From: Halorubrum ruber
GTDB lineage: Archaea > Halobacteriota > Halobacteria > Halobacteriales > Haloferacaceae
Length of the DNA stretch: 64,000 bases
Direction: 5' to 3'
Assembly (NCBI RefSeq): GCF_018228765.1
Contig: NZ_CP073695.1
Coordinates: 1-64,000 of the forward strand
Each line of letters starts with the position of its first letter. Position 1 is the stretch's first letter. Below are positions 1-9,029 of the stretch, one piece after another. Under the pieces are notes generated by a model that worked only from the letters and a program-made list of their open reading frames with translations, was not told where the DNA came from and searched no databases. The position numbers were made by a program, and so were the translations under genes.

Positions 1-1656
1 ATGGCAACGGTGTATGCGGTCGCGTCGGCGAAAGGTGGCGTCGGGAAGACCACCACGACCGCCGCGCTGGCGACGATTCTGGCGGAGTCGGGCGCCGACG
101 TCGTCGCGATCGACGCCGACCTCGGCATGGCGAACCTCGCGGGCGCCGTCGGGGTGACCCCCGGCGAGACCACCCTCCACGACGTCCTCGCCGGCGAGGC
201 GGACCCGGAGGCGGCGGTCCGCGAGGGGTCGTCGGGGCTCCGGGTCGTCCCGGGCGCGACCGACCTCGACGCGTACGCGGCCGCTGACCCGTCGGGGCTC
301 CGCCGGGTCGTCGAGGCGTTCGACGACGCGGACTACGTGTTCGTCGACGCGGGCGCGGGGCTCTCTCACGACTCGACGCTCCCGCTCGCGATCGCCGACG
401 AGACGCTGCTCGTCTCGACGCCGGAGCGGAGCGCCCTCGGCGACACCGAGAAGACGCGACAGCTGACCGAGCGGCTCGGCGGGACGGTCGCGGGCGCCGC
501 GATCACCCGCGTGACCGACGACACCGACGAGGTCGTCACGGCCCTGCTCGACGCCCCCGTCCTCGGGCGGGTCCCGGACGACGAGGCCGTGGCCCGGGCC
601 GCAGCGGCGAACCGCCCGCTGCTCTCCGTCGCGCCCGACGCGCCGGCGACACGGGCGTACCGCGACCTGGCCCGAGCGCTGACCGGCGCGGACGTCGATG
701 GGGCCGGGCTCGACGAGCCCGCGGCCGCGGTCGCGGCGGGCGGGGACGACGCGCACGGCGACGACGAGGCCGAACCGGACGCGACGGACGACGCGGTGAT
801 CGTCGACGACGGACCGGCGGCCGATGATGACGAGCCGGCGAGCGACGACTCGGACGATGACGACGTTGGTCCGGAGGATGAGGAAGGAACCGACGAGGAC
901 GAGGACATCATCGTCGCGGACCCCGACGCCGCCGGGGTGGCGGAGCCGGGCGACGGCGAGGACATCATCGTCGCGAGCGAGAGCGAAGCGGCGGGGGACG
1001 TCGCGGACGACGACACCGACGAAGACGGCGACGACGACACGGGTGACGGCGGGAGCGAGGCCTCCGACGATGACGGAGGCGAGACGACCGACGAGGGAAC
1101 ACCCGACGACGGCGACGAGCCGGAGGAGTTCGTCGACGAGGGCGACGGGGCGGCTCGCGAGGGCATCGACGCCGACCAAGAGGCGACCGAGAGCGACGAG
1201 GCCGGCAGACCCGACGCCGGTGACGAGTCCGTGAGCGGCGGGAGAGCGGCTGCCGAGCTCGAGGCCACCGGCCCCGAGGCCGCGACGGACGAGGAGTCGG
1301 ACACGATCCCCGACGCGGACGAGACGGCGCGCGAGTCGGCCGCCGGGCGCGACGACGACGGAGACGAGGGGCGAGCGGGCGACGAACCGACGGCGGCGGA
1401 CGACGACATCGACGACGAGCTCGCGGGCAGCATCCCGTTCCGCGACGACGACTCCGGGACGATGAACACCGTGCTCTCGGAGGAGGACCGCGAGAGCGAG
1501 GCGGAAGCGGACGACGAGACGGCGAACGCGGACAACGAGACGGCGAACGCAGACGACGAGACGGCGGACGCCGGAACCGAGGATGAGTCATCCGCGGACG
1601 ACGACGGGGAGCCGGAGAAGGACGGCGGCTTCTTCAGCCGGCTCCTCGGTCGGTGA
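1..1656 (+). CDS. minD: MinD/ParA-family ATPase with long acidic C-terminal tail (MinD4-like)
   Basis: A deviant Walker A motif, KGGVGKTTT, lies at residues 11-19 and a DAD switch motif at about 38-40, which place it in the MinD/ParA ATPases that position complexes at membranes or poles. The ATPase domain ends near residue 235. The remaining ~300 residues are almost entirely Asp, Glu, Gly, Ala and Ser, with a short repeat (DDETANADNETANADDETAD) near residue 505 and a basic/hydrophobic end, GGFFSRLLGR. MinD4 of Haloferax, which positions the motility machinery, also has a long C-terminal extension, so assignment to that subgroup is plausible but inferred. The gene starts at base 1, and upstream sequence is outside the window. 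Confidence 0.85.
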   Translation: MATVYAVASAKGGVGKTTTTAALATILAESGADVVAIDADLGMANLAGAVGVTPGETTLHDVLAGEADPEAAVREGSSGLRVVPGATDLDAYAAADPSGLRRVVEAFDDADYVFVDAGAGLSHDSTLPLAIADETLLVSTPERSALGDTEKTRQLTERLGGTVAGAAITRVTDDTDEVVTALLDAPVLGRVPDDEAVARAAAANRPLLSVAPDAPATRAYRDLARALTGADVDGAGLDEPAAAVAAGGDDAHGDDEAEPDATDDAVIVDDGPAADDDEPASDDSDDDDVGPEDEEGTDEDEDIIVADPDAAGVAEPGDGEDIIVASESEAAGDVADDDTDEDGDDDTGDGGSEASDDDGGETTDEGTPDDGDEPEEFVDEGDGAAREGIDADQEATESDEAGRPDAGDESVSGGRAAAELEATGPEAATDEESDTIPDADETARESAAGRDDDGDEGRAGDEPTAADDDIDDELAGSIPFRDDDSGTMNTVLSEEDRESEAEADDETANADNETANADDETADAGTEDESSADDDGEPEKDGGFFSRLLGR

Positions 1657-1726
1657 AGCGGCTGGCGAGGAGAATTTTCGGCGACGAGAATAGAACGCGA
1701 AGAGCGACCGGACCGCGGCGGCGCGG

Positions 1727-2698
1727 TCAGGCCTCCGAGGGGGCGCGGGCGCGGTCGCGGATCAGCTCGCGGATCTCCTCGGGGTCGGTGACCGCGGCGA
1801 GCTCCTCGCAGGAGACCAAGGCGGTGCCGTCGACGGACTCGCGCTTCTCGTCCTCCTCGGTGAAGTACACCGAGCGGGTCTGTGCCACCTCGCCGATGGA
1901 GGACATGATCCGGGCGCGCTTCTCGGCCGCGGCGGTGAACGCCGAGTGGCCGGTGAGCACGCGCGTCGCCGGGCTGTCCTCGTCCTCCGAGACGGCCTTG
2001 AACGGGGCGCGGGCGGTCGGGTGGACGGTGAAGCCGGCGCTCGTGAGCACGCCGAGGACGTGTTCGTCGTCGGGGTCGGCCTCGGGCGCCGAGGGGGTCG
2101 GCTCCGAGTCGCGGACCTCGTCCGCGCCGTCGAGCACGTCGACCGGGCTGGAGAACGGCTGGTCGAACAGCTCCTCTAACTGGATCGCCACCTCGATGGA
2201 GGCGTTCATCCCGTCCTCGTACTTCGAGACGGTGCGCCTGGAGACGCCCAGCTCGGTCGCGAGGCGGCCGAGCGACCAGCCGCGCTCCTCGCGCTCGTCG
2301 GCGAGCAGGTCGCCGTCGAGGCTGACGTACAGCCCGCCGGGGGCCGCGTAGATGAGCGGGGGCATCCCCTCGACGAACAGGTCGTAGGCGGTGTCGGGGT
2401 TGATCACCGGCACGCCGTGTCTGAAGTAGACGACGCCGGGCTTCAGCTCCTCGTCGCGGGTGCGGATCCCGATCACCATCGGCGTCCCCCTGAGGTACTC
2501 GCCGAGCCGGCGCATCTCCGCGCCGGTCTCCGCGTCGAGCGCGTCGACGTTGCCGAGGATCTTTAAGAGGAGGAGGTCCTCGTCGCGGCGGGCCGCCACG
2601 TCGAAGCTCTTGGGCCGGACCGCACACCGGTCGCTGACGAGGAACCCTGCGTCCTCCAGCATCGCGGTGACGTTCCCGATGAGCGCAGTCCGGGACAT
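1727..2698 (-). CDS. HTH-type transcriptional regulator (archaeal MTH967-like family)
   Basis: The protein has 323 residues. A Cro/C1-type helix-turn-helix lies at about 131-185 ([21 protein letters not shown]). The N-terminal half resembles the conserved archaeal family of putative HTH regulators that begin with a nuclease-like or KH-like domain. The ATG at 2698 is preceded by a TATA-like gcatatatac about 25 bases upstream on the minus strand, consistent with a nearly leaderless message. It converges with the MinD-like gene, leaving 70 bases between them. Target genes cannot be inferred. Confidence 0.85.
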   Translation of the reverse strand: MSRTALIGNVTAMLEDAGFLVSDRCAVRPKSFDVAARRDEDLLLLKILGNVDALDAETGAEMRRLGEYLRGTPMVIGIRTRDEELKPGVVYFRHGVPVINPDTAYDLFVEGMPPLIYAAPGGLYVSLDGDLLADEREERGWSLGRLATELGVSRRTVSKYEDGMNASIEVAIQLEELFDQPFSSPVDVLDGADEVRDSEPTPSAPEADPDDEHVLGVLTSAGFTVHPTARAPFKAVSEDEDSPATRVLTGHSAFTAAAEKRARIMSSIGEVAQTRSVYFTEEDEKRESVDGTALVSCEELAAVTDPEEIRELIRDRARAPSEA

Positions 2699-2895
2699 AG
2701 CCGAAACAAGCGGCTCGCCGTATATATGCGTTGTGTCGTCCCGCTCCCGACGAAACTGCCGCCCGCCTGCGATTTTCCGCGTTCAGCACGGGAAACGGTT
2801 AAATACTCGACCGGCACCGAGAGCGGGTCGGCTGCCTCCGAAGCCATCCGGCCGCCCTCGAAAGGGGCTTGTCGCGCCGTCACGAACCGCGTCGC

Positions 2896-4371
2896 ATGCC
2901 GATCGTCGCCGTCGACGACACCGACTCCCGCGAGCGCGGGATGTGCACGACGTACGTGGCGACGCGGATCGCGGAGCGGCTCGCGGACGACGGGGGCCGG
3001 ATCCGGCGACGACTGCTCATCCGCCTAAACCCGGCCGTGAAACACAAGACGCGCGGAAACGCCGCGGTCGCGCTCCACGTCTCCGGCGTCGACCCGGATC
3101 GGGCCGCGACGGTCGCCGTCGAGACGGTCGAGGAGTTCGCCGCGGCCGCCGACCCCCGGACCTCACCCGGCGTCGTCGTCGCCGACCGCGACGTCGACGG
3201 CGACCCCTTCGATCCGACCGGAGCACCGATTCCCGACGAGATTGCCGGGTTTGCCCGCCGCGCGCTCCGCGAGCGGCTCTCCGTGGCGGAGGCGGTCGAA
3301 CTCGCCGAGGAACACGGGTTCCGACACGCCGCGGTCGGCTCGGCCGGCGGGGCGGGCGGAGCGGACGGAGCGGACGGAGCGGACGGAACAGACGGAGCAG
3401 ACGACGCCGACGCGGTCGCGGGACGCGGGCGGATCGGCGCGCTCGCGGCGGTCGGCGCGCCGGCCGCGTTCGACGACTGGACCTTCGAGCGCATCTCCTA
3501 CCGCGAGCTCGACCGCTGCGGAACGCCCCGCGAGGTCGACGTCGAGAGCGTCTTCGCCGCCGCCGAGGCGGGGTACCCGACCGTCTGGGACACCGTCGAC
3601 CGCGAGACGGGCGCCGCCGTCTGCGTCCCGAACGCTCCGGGCCCGATCCTCCACGGGATCCGGGGCGACAACGCGGTTGCGTGTCAGGATGTCGCGGCCG
3701 CAATCGACGGCGAGACGGTCGACCGCGCGGCGACCTTCCTGACGAACCAAGGCACCGACGCCCACCTCGCGCCGGGGCGGATCGGCGACCTCCGCGACGG
3801 CGCCGGCTACCGGGTCGCCGGCGTGGTGGCGAGCGCGCCGGAGACGAAACAGGGAGGCCACGTCCACGTCGACGTCGCGGGCGACCGCGACGCGGGCGGA
3901 GCAGGTTCGGGCGAGGAGTCGGATCCGGGCAAGGAGTCGAATCCGGGCGAGGAACCCGACGACGACCGACTCCGCGCCGTCGCGTTCGCGCCCACGGGCC
4001 GGTTCCGCGACCGAGTGCGCGCGCTCCGGCCGGGCGACCGCGTCACGCTCTGCGGCGAACACGAGGTCCGGGCGAACGCGGACGGCCCCGAGAGCACCCT
4101 AAAGCTGGAGAAGTTCGCCGTTCGCGACCTCGTCCGGACCGCGCCCGCGGTGCCGACCTGCCCCGACTGCGGGCGCTCGATGTCGTCGGCGGGAAAGGGG
4201 CAGGGGTACCGGTGTCGCGACTGCGGGACGAGCGCGCCGGGGAAGGTCGCGGAACCGATCGAGCGCGACCTCGACGCGGGGTGGTACGAGGTGCCGCCGA
4301 GCGCGCGCCGCCACGTCGCGAAGCCCCTCGTCCGGGGCGGGTTCGACGCGCCGACGCACCCGGAACGGTGA
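2896..4371 (+). CDS. tiaS: tRNA(Ile2) 2-agmatinylcytidine synthetase TiaS
   Basis: TiaS attaches agmatine to C34 of the AUA-decoding tRNA-Ile, using ATP. The start MPIVAVDDTDS carries the conserved DDTDS motif of the family at residues 7-11. An OB-fold region follows near 320-415, and a zinc ribbon (CPDC...CRDC) lies near 421-443. I chose ATG 2896 because the family begins directly with this motif; in-frame codons upstream are unlike it. The protein has 491 residues. A low-complexity insertion of Gly-Ala-Asp repeats at about 3352-3415 interrupts the catalytic half and comes from a tandem gcggacgga-type DNA repeat; such loops vary between strains. Confidence 0.93.
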   Translation: MPIVAVDDTDSRERGMCTTYVATRIAERLADDGGRIRRRLLIRLNPAVKHKTRGNAAVALHVSGVDPDRAATVAVETVEEFAAAADPRTSPGVVVADRDVDGDPFDPTGAPIPDEIAGFARRALRERLSVAEAVELAEEHGFRHAAVGSAGGAGGADGADGADGTDGADDADAVAGRGRIGALAAVGAPAAFDDWTFERISYRELDRCGTPREVDVESVFAAAEAGYPTVWDTVDRETGAAVCVPNAPGPILHGIRGDNAVACQDVAAAIDGETVDRAATFLTNQGTDAHLAPGRIGDLRDGAGYRVAGVVASAPETKQGGHVHVDVAGDRDAGGAGSGEESDPGKESNPGEEPDDDRLRAVAFAPTGRFRDRVRALRPGDRVTLCGEHEVRANADGPESTLKLEKFAVRDLVRTAPAVPTCPDCGRSMSSAGKGQGYRCRDCGTSAPGKVAEPIERDLDAGWYEVPPSARRHVAKPLVRGGFDAPTHPER

Positions 4372-4438
4372 GGTCGCGTCCGGCGACGTCGACCGCGTCG
4401 CCCGGAGCGATGAAGTGCCTCCGCCGCGAGCGACCGCT

Positions 4439-4792
4439 ATGACCGGAATCGTCTTCCACGCGACGGAGCGGCGCGACGCGGTCGTCGAGTTCTACCGCGA
4501 GCGGCTGAACGCGAGCGTACGGGTCGAACAGCCCGACTGCACCATCCTGGAGTTCGACGAGTTCCTGTTCGGGTTCTGCGAGCGCGACGCGGCCGACGAC
4601 TGCGGGATACTCACCTTCGTCTACCCGGACCGTGAGGGGGTCGACGCCGCCGCCGAGGCGCTCGGCGACGCCGTCGTGACGGAGCCGCGAGAGAACGAAA
4701 CGTACGATATTTACCAGTGTTTCGCCGAGGACCCCGAGGGGCGGACCGTGGAGTGCCAAGTGTTCCTCGACGACGCGGTCGACATCGAGTAA
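4439..4792 (+). CDS. VOC-superfamily (glyoxalase/bleomycin-resistance fold) protein
   Basis: The 117-residue protein has the beta-alpha-beta-beta-beta pattern of single-domain VOC proteins. It opens with a strand and FYRERL helix and ends with YQCFAEDPEGRTVECQVF, where the DPEG turn and final Glu-containing strand are typical. The substrate is unknown, since the fold serves lyases, dioxygenases and binding proteins. The start ATG 4439 gives the usual family N terminus (MTGIVFH). It follows tiaS by 67 bases on the same strand. Confidence 0.75.
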   Translation: MTGIVFHATERRDAVVEFYRERLNASVRVEQPDCTILEFDEFLFGFCERDAADDCGILTFVYPDREGVDAAAEALGDAVVTEPRENETYDIYQCFAEDPEGRTVECQVFLDDAVDIE

Positions 4793-4801
4793 CCGCGCGT
4801 A

Positions 4802-5032
4802 CTACTCGTCGAGGTCGCGGGCCTCGCGCCACTCGGTCGCCCGCGCTTCGGCGGCCTCGCGGTCGTCGAACCGCACGCGCTCGTAGGCCGACTCGTCGGC
4901 CGCCTGTTCCATCACGTCGAGGCGGACGACGAAGCCGCCCGCCGCGCGCTCGCGGAGCCTGACGGTCGCGTACCCGTCCGACCGCTCCCACTCGGTGACC
5001 GTGCCGTCGTCGCGCTCCAGCGACCAGCTCAT
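4802..5032 (-). CDS. Small conserved haloarchaeal protein, function unknown
   Basis: This is a 76-residue acidic protein starting MSWSLERDDGTVTEWERSDG and ending REARDLDE. The alternating strands followed by a C-terminal Asp/Glu/Ala-rich helix suggest a small alpha/beta fold. I placed the start at ATG 5032 because sequence upstream in this frame is arginine-rich and non-native. It converges with the VOC gene, with only nine bases between stop codons. I do not recognise a function. Confidence 0.7.
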   Translation of the reverse strand: MSWSLERDDGTVTEWERSDGYATVRLRERAAGGFVVRLDVMEQAADESAYERVRFDDREAAEARATEWREARDLDE

Positions 5033-5121
5033 ACCCGGGCGGACGCGCCCCGCGGCTAAAGCGGTGCGGTTCCGGGACGGCCGGGCGGACGCGCCACACG
5101 CCGGTGCTCGCGCCGGCCGGG

Positions 5122-5298
5122 TCAGTCGCCCGCGCTCGGCGACCGCTCGGCGCTCGACGACCGCTCCGGGGCCGGCGTGGCGGCGTACCCGCACACCGGG
5201 CAGACGACGTAGCCGAGCGAGTCGTACGGCACCGAGGTCGAGGGGGCGCTCACGTCGCACTCGGGGCAGTCGAACGTCGCGGCGTTCTCGGTTGACAT
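5122..5298 (-). CDS. 58-residue zinc-ribbon microprotein
   Basis: The reading frame MSTENAATFDCPECDVSAPS... contains two CxxC knuckles (CPEC and CPVC) about 20 residues apart, then a serine/glutamate-rich tail ending SAGD. This is the layout of the many one-domain zinc-ribbon proteins of haloarchaea. ATG 5298 is the only sensible start. It lies between a hypothetical gene on the same strand and the divergent M24 peptidase. Zinc binding is inferred from the cysteines, and no partner is known. Confidence 0.7.
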   Translation of the reverse strand: MSTENAATFDCPECDVSAPSTSVPYDSLGYVVCPVCGYAATPAPERSSSAERSPSAGD

Positions 5299-5361
5299 GC
5301 TATCGCGTAGCGACCGATCCGCCGTAGTTATGCGCCGCTTGCGGCCCCCGCAACGCCACCC

Positions 5362-5371
5362 TACTTATATA
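5362..5371 (+). promoter_or_regulatory. TATA box of the M24 peptidase gene
   Basis: The AT-rich string ctacttatataccg stands out in GC-rich surroundings and is centred about 24 bases before the GTG at 5392. That is the archaeal TATA-to-start distance, so the message would be leaderless or nearly so, which supports the GTG start. Confidence 0.6.
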
Positions 5372-5391
5372 CCGAGTCCGAACTCCGGCGC

Positions 5392-6552
5392 GTGACCGAC
5401 GACGCACACGCGGACCGGTCGGGGGGAGAGCGACCGACCGACGCGCACGAGCGACGACGCGAACGGGCCGCGCGGCGGCTGGACGAGGTCGACGCGGCGG
5501 GGTTAGTCGCGTTCCCGAGCCGCAACCTCCAGTACCTCACCGGGTTCGCCGAGGAGCCCGGCGAGCGGCACTTCTTCCTCGTGCTCCCGGCCGCGAGCGC
5601 GGCCGACTCGGAGCCGGCGCTGCTCGTGCCGGCGCTGTACGAGACGCAGGTCCGGGAGGCGACGAGCGTCGCGGAGATCCGGACGTGGAGCGACGGCGAC
5701 AACCCGGTGGCGGCGACGCGCGAACTGCTCGCCGACCACGGGCTGGACGGCGGGCGGCTGCTCGTCGACGATACCATGTGGGCGCGGTTCACGCAGGACC
5801 TCCGCGCGGCGGCGCCGGAGGCGACGTGGGGGCTCGCGAGCGAGGCGCTCGCCGACCTGCGGGTCCGGAAGGACGAGGCCGAACTGACCGCCCTGCGCGA
5901 GGCGGCCGGGGTCGCGGACGCGGTCGTCGGCGACCTCCGCGAGTTGGGCGCCGACGCGGTCGGGATGACCGAGGCCGAACTCGCCGACTGGATCGCGGAG
6001 CGATTGGCCGAGCGCGGCGGGCGCGGCGTCAGCTTCGAGACGGTCGTCGCCGCGGGCGAGAACGGCGCGAAGCCCCACCACGGCCACGGCGACCGCGAGA
6101 TCCGGGCGGGCGAGCCGGTCGTCCTCGACTTCGGGACGCGCGTCGACGGCTACCCCTCCGACCAGACGCGGACGCTCGCCTTCGGTGGCGAACCGAGCGA
6201 GGAGTATCGGGAGGTCCACGAGGTCGTGCGGAAGGCGCAGGCGGCCGGCGTCGAGGCGGTCGAACCGGGCGTCCCCGCGTCGGCCGTCGACCGCGCCGCG
6301 CGCGAGGTGATCGAGGCGGCGGGGTACGGCGACGCGTTCGTCCACCGGACCGGCCACGGCGTCGGCTTAGACGTTCACGAGGAGCCGTACCTCGTCGCCG
6401 GCAACGACCGCGCGCTGGAGCCGGGGATGGTCTGTTCCGTCGAGCCCGGGATCTACCTCGACGGGCGGTTCGGCTGTCGGATCGAGGATCTCGTGGTCGT
6501 CACCGAGGACGGCTGCGAGCGGCTGAACGAGACCGACCGCGGCTGGACGTAA
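5392..6552 (+). CDS. M24-family metallopeptidase (Xaa-Pro aminopeptidase-like)
   Basis: The N-terminal creatinase-like domain spans about residues 25-155 and the pita-bread catalytic domain about 165-386. All five predicted metal ligands are visible: Asp246 and Asp257 (in LDFGTRVDGYPSD), His322 (HRTGHGVG), Glu351 (SVEPGIYL) and Glu365 (RIEDLVV). The protein should therefore be an active aminopeptidase acting on peptides with proline at position two, or a related creatinase-type hydrolase. The start is GTG at 5392, placed by a TATA box 24 bases upstream. A second M24 gene lies at 22573 in this window. Confidence 0.88.
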   Translation: MTDDAHADRSGGERPTDAHERRRERAARRLDEVDAAGLVAFPSRNLQYLTGFAEEPGERHFFLVLPAASAADSEPALLVPALYETQVREATSVAEIRTWSDGDNPVAATRELLADHGLDGGRLLVDDTMWARFTQDLRAAAPEATWGLASEALADLRVRKDEAELTALREAAGVADAVVGDLRELGADAVGMTEAELADWIAERLAERGGRGVSFETVVAAGENGAKPHHGHGDREIRAGEPVVLDFGTRVDGYPSDQTRTLAFGGEPSEEYREVHEVVRKAQAAGVEAVEPGVPASAVDRAAREVIEAAGYGDAFVHRTGHGVGLDVHEEPYLVAGNDRALEPGMVCSVEPGIYLDGRFGCRIEDLVVVTEDGCERLNETDRGWT

Positions 6553-6635
6553 AGAGCGGTAGTGCCGCTCGTCGCCGACCGAGACGCGCCGCTCGTCGTC
6601 GGAGTCAGCTGCGACGGGAAAACTCGCAGACCGGC

Positions 6636-6652
6636 GTGTCGACGCTCGACAC
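6636..6652. other. Inverted repeat in the 6553-6859 intergenic stretch
   Basis: GTGTCGA, three bases, then TCGACAC forms a perfect 7-bp inverted repeat 84 bases after the M24 stop. An AT-rich patch (ggataatataacagtatt) follows at about 6700-6730. It could be a terminator stem or an operator. The 307-base stretch holds no gene I can support. Confidence 0.35.
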
Positions 6653-6859
6653 GCGAATACGGGAGTCGTGTGCCATGCCCCCAACCGGAAATTACCGCCG
6701 GATAATATAACAGTATTACCGAATTATTTCGGGTATGCTCTCTGAGTCGGACCGAGTCGACGGCGGCCTCGCCGGGCGCGGTGGGTGCGGTGGGCGCGCC
6801 CCCGCGAGCCCCAGAGCGGCATCGAAACCATTAGTGTCGCCCGAGCGGAACCGCGGGGC

Positions 6860-7162
6860 ATGAGCGACACCGATGCGGACGGGGAAGACGAGGAGGCGGA
6901 AGCGGAGCCGGCCGTCGAGCTCGGCGACGGGCCGGACGTGGCCGGCGAGCCGGTCGCCCGCGTCGCGTCGCGGCTCACCTGGCCCGCGAAGAACAGCGAC
7001 GTCCGCGAACAGGAGGGCGACGCCGAAATCCGAACGCCCGACGGCGCCCAAACGCTCGACGACGTGCTCGCGGAGAGCGAGGTCCCCCTCTTCGAGAGCC
7101 GGAGCGACTTCGTTCAGGAAGTCGAAGAAGTCGTCGGCCGCGGTCCGGTCGCGACCGAATAG
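6860..7162 (+). CDS. DUF5789 family protein
   Basis: This is a 100-residue acidic haloarchaeal protein. After an Asp/Glu-rich N terminus comes the family core: VARVASRLTWP, then RTPDGAQTLDDVLAE and FVQEVEEVVG-GPV. I recognise this as the DUF5789 pattern. The ATG at 6860 gives the usual MSDTDxD start. The function is unknown. It is followed by the first hairpin repeat element. Confidence 0.75.
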   Translation: MSDTDADGEDEEAEAEPAVELGDGPDVAGEPVARVASRLTWPAKNSDVREQEGDAEIRTPDGAQTLDDVLAESEVPLFESRSDFVQEVEEVVGRGPVATE

Positions 7163-7233
7163 GCGCCGAGCGCGACGATTTTATTTATAAACAGCAGCCG
7201 AGACGACGAGAGACACTTATAAACCGGCGGTCG

Positions 7234-7461
7234 GCGCGTGCCGACAAGCGGCCGCCCTCGGCGGCCGCGAGTCGCACGCGCGAGGGAGTCGGCCGACCGG
7301 AGGGAGGCCGACGAGGCTGGGGAGGCGTGAGGTGCGGTTGCTGTGCGGGGCGGGACTCAAAGGGGCAGCCGGGAGGCGGGCGCAGGCGACGTAAGCACTG
7401 GAGGGAGCGAGCAACGCGAGCGACTGAAGCGCGCAGCGAGCGTGCGCCCGCCTCCCGGCTG
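7234..7461 (+). repeat. Three-hairpin repeat element, copy 1
   Basis: This is the first of six related intergenic elements. Hairpin 1 has outer arms gcgcgtgc/gcacgcgc around an inner gcggccgcc/ggcggccgc. Hairpin 2 has arms GTCGGCC (7288-7294) and GGCCGAC (7306-7312). Hairpin 3 is a perfect 19-bp stem, CAGCCGGGAGGCGGGCGCA (7366-7384) with its exact complement at 7443-7461. The joining segments, gaggctggggaggcgtgagg and gggactcaaagggg, are shared among copies. It sits between two convergent genes. Confidence 0.85.
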
Positions 7462-7697
7462 GGGCTTTGGAGGTGGTCGCCGTCGATCCGTAGTCGGCTA
7501 TTTATAAGCAAGCGACTGGGTATTTGGTCGTGTCCGCCATCGATCTGTTAACTGCTATTTATAAGCGAGCGACTGAGGCTTTGGCGGTGTTCGCCGCCGA
7601 TCCGTTGTCGGCCGATCCACCATCAGCCATTTATACGCGAGCGACTGGGGATCTGCCGGCCTTCACCGTCGACCCGCTGCCGACTACTTATAAATAA
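7462..7697 (+). repeat. Tandem ~57-bp tail units of repeat copy 1
   Basis: Four degenerate units each carry a variant of ggggctttggaggtgttcgc followed by a TTTATAA-like box, at 7501, 7558, 7630 (TTTATAC) and 7687 (CTTATAA). The spacings are 57, 72 and 57 bases. No coding capacity is apparent. The boxes look like TATA elements but are not positioned before any gene. Confidence 0.7.
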
Positions 7698-7717
7698 ACG
7701 CCCGCCACACCGACTTC

Positions 7718-8953
7718 CTACCCACTCGCCCCGCTGCCGTCCGCGCCACCACGATCCAGCCACGAGGTCGCGACCGACTCGAACGGCGCGGAGTAGCCCA
7801 TCAGCGTCGTCCCCAGCACCGCCATCACGAGCACGTAGCCGACCGCGAACGCGTTGATCGTCCCCGCCAAGGCCGGGTCGAACGAGCCGGCGTTCGCGCC
7901 CGTGACCGCGACGGTCGCGATGATCAGCGAGAACTCGCCGCGGGTTGTCATCCCGAGGCCGACCCGGGTCGACCGGCGGACGTCGAGGTCGAACGCGCGC
8001 CCCGCGAGGTAGCCGGTGACGACCTTCGTCGGGGTGGTGACGACGACGGCGAGCGCGACGAGGGCCGCGACGTCCGCGAACAGCGCGGGGTCGGTGACGA
8101 GCCCGATCCAGAAGAAGAACACCGCGGCGAAGAGGTCCCGGACCGGCTCTAAGACCGTCTCGATGGTGTGGACCCGGTCCGTCGCGGAGAACGCCATCCC
8201 GACGAAGAACGCCGCGACCGCCTCGCTGACGCCGAGCGCGAGCGCCGCGCCGGCGACGAACACGACCGCGGCCGCCGCGCGGAGCGCCACGAACTCCCGG
8301 TTGTCGGTCGCGACGAGCCGGTCGAAGAGCGGGGTGCCGAACCGGACGACCGCGAACAGCCCGGCGATGAACGCGAGCGCGATCCCGACGTCGACCGCGG
8401 CCGCCGCGACGTCCCCGCCGCCGAGCACCAAGGCGGACGCGACGGAGAGGTACACCGCGATGAACAGGTCCTCGTACACTAAGGTGCCGAGCATCGGCTC
8501 CGCCTCGTCGTTGGCGATCCAGCCGAGGTCGATGAGCGACTTCGTGATCACCGCCGACGAGGAGATGTAGACGATCCCCGCGATCAGGAACGCCGGGAGG
8601 AACGCCCCGAAGACGAGCCAGCCGAGGACGAGCCCGACCCCGAAGTTCGCGAGGTCGATCGTCCCCGCCGTCCCGATCGGCCCCCGCCGGGCGAGCAGCC
8701 GGTCGAGGTTGAACTCCAACCCGAGGAAAAAGAGGAGGAAGACGATCCCCAACTCCGCGCCCAGCGAGATGAACTCCGTCTCGGGGACGTAGGCGGTCCC
8801 GATCACCGGGAGCGCGAATCTACCGAGGACGAACTCCCCGAGCAGCATCCCGACGAGGATGTACGCGGGGATCACGGACTGCCCGAGGCGGTTCGCGACC
8901 GCGCCGGCGACCGCGACCGCGGCGAACATGACGCCGACGTCGAGCAGCGCCAC
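7718..8953 (-). CDS. CPA2-type cation:proton antiporter (KhtU/Kef-like membrane subunit)
   Basis: The 411-residue protein is almost wholly hydrophobic, with about 11-12 membrane segments and the Kef/CPA2 signatures VGMLLGEFVLGRF near residue 40 and LGIVFLLFFLGLEFNLDRL near 90. It lacks the cytosolic TrkA-N/TrkA-C domains of Kef proteins. A TrkA-C protein is encoded immediately upstream on the same strand, so the pair resembles KhtTU, a K+/H+ exchanger with a separate regulatory subunit. The likely role is K+ or Na+ efflux for pH and ion balance. The ion specificity is inferred. Confidence 0.87.
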   Translation of the reverse strand: MALLDVGVMFAAVAVAGAVANRLGQSVIPAYILVGMLLGEFVLGRFALPVIGTAYVPETEFISLGAELGIVFLLFFLGLEFNLDRLLARRGPIGTAGTIDLANFGVGLVLGWLVFGAFLPAFLIAGIVYISSSAVITKSLIDLGWIANDEAEPMLGTLVYEDLFIAVYLSVASALVLGGGDVAAAAVDVGIALAFIAGLFAVVRFGTPLFDRLVATDNREFVALRAAAAVVFVAGAALALGVSEAVAAFFVGMAFSATDRVHTIETVLEPVRDLFAAVFFFWIGLVTDPALFADVAALVALAVVVTTPTKVVTGYLAGRAFDLDVRRSTRVGLGMTTRGEFSLIIATVAVTGANAGSFDPALAGTINAFAVGYVLVMAVLGTTLMGYSAPFESVATSWLDRGGADGSGASG

Positions 8954-9029
8954 TACCAGTCACCTCCGGGAGAGCGGACCGTACCGCCGCGCCCCGACGC
9001 GCCGAAACCGGCGGCGCCGTGCCGGCCGC

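Noticed and set aside
366-2789. Long antisense frames over the MinD-like gene, rad50, polB and others
   Set aside because: High-GC haloarchaeal genes give long open frames on the other strand. These are Arg/Pro/Ser-rich and lack family motifs.
7185-7511. Reading frames across the hairpin elements encoding recurrent peptides such as RLRPPxGCPFES
   Set aside because: The same peptide recurs because the DNA repeat recurs. The frames have no start-site context, vary by frameshift between copies, and the covarying stems explain the conservation.
7462-7697. Possible CRISPR array from the 57-bp spaced TTTATAA boxes
   Set aside because: Units are degenerate over their whole length, with no identical repeat plus unique spacer structure and no cas genes.
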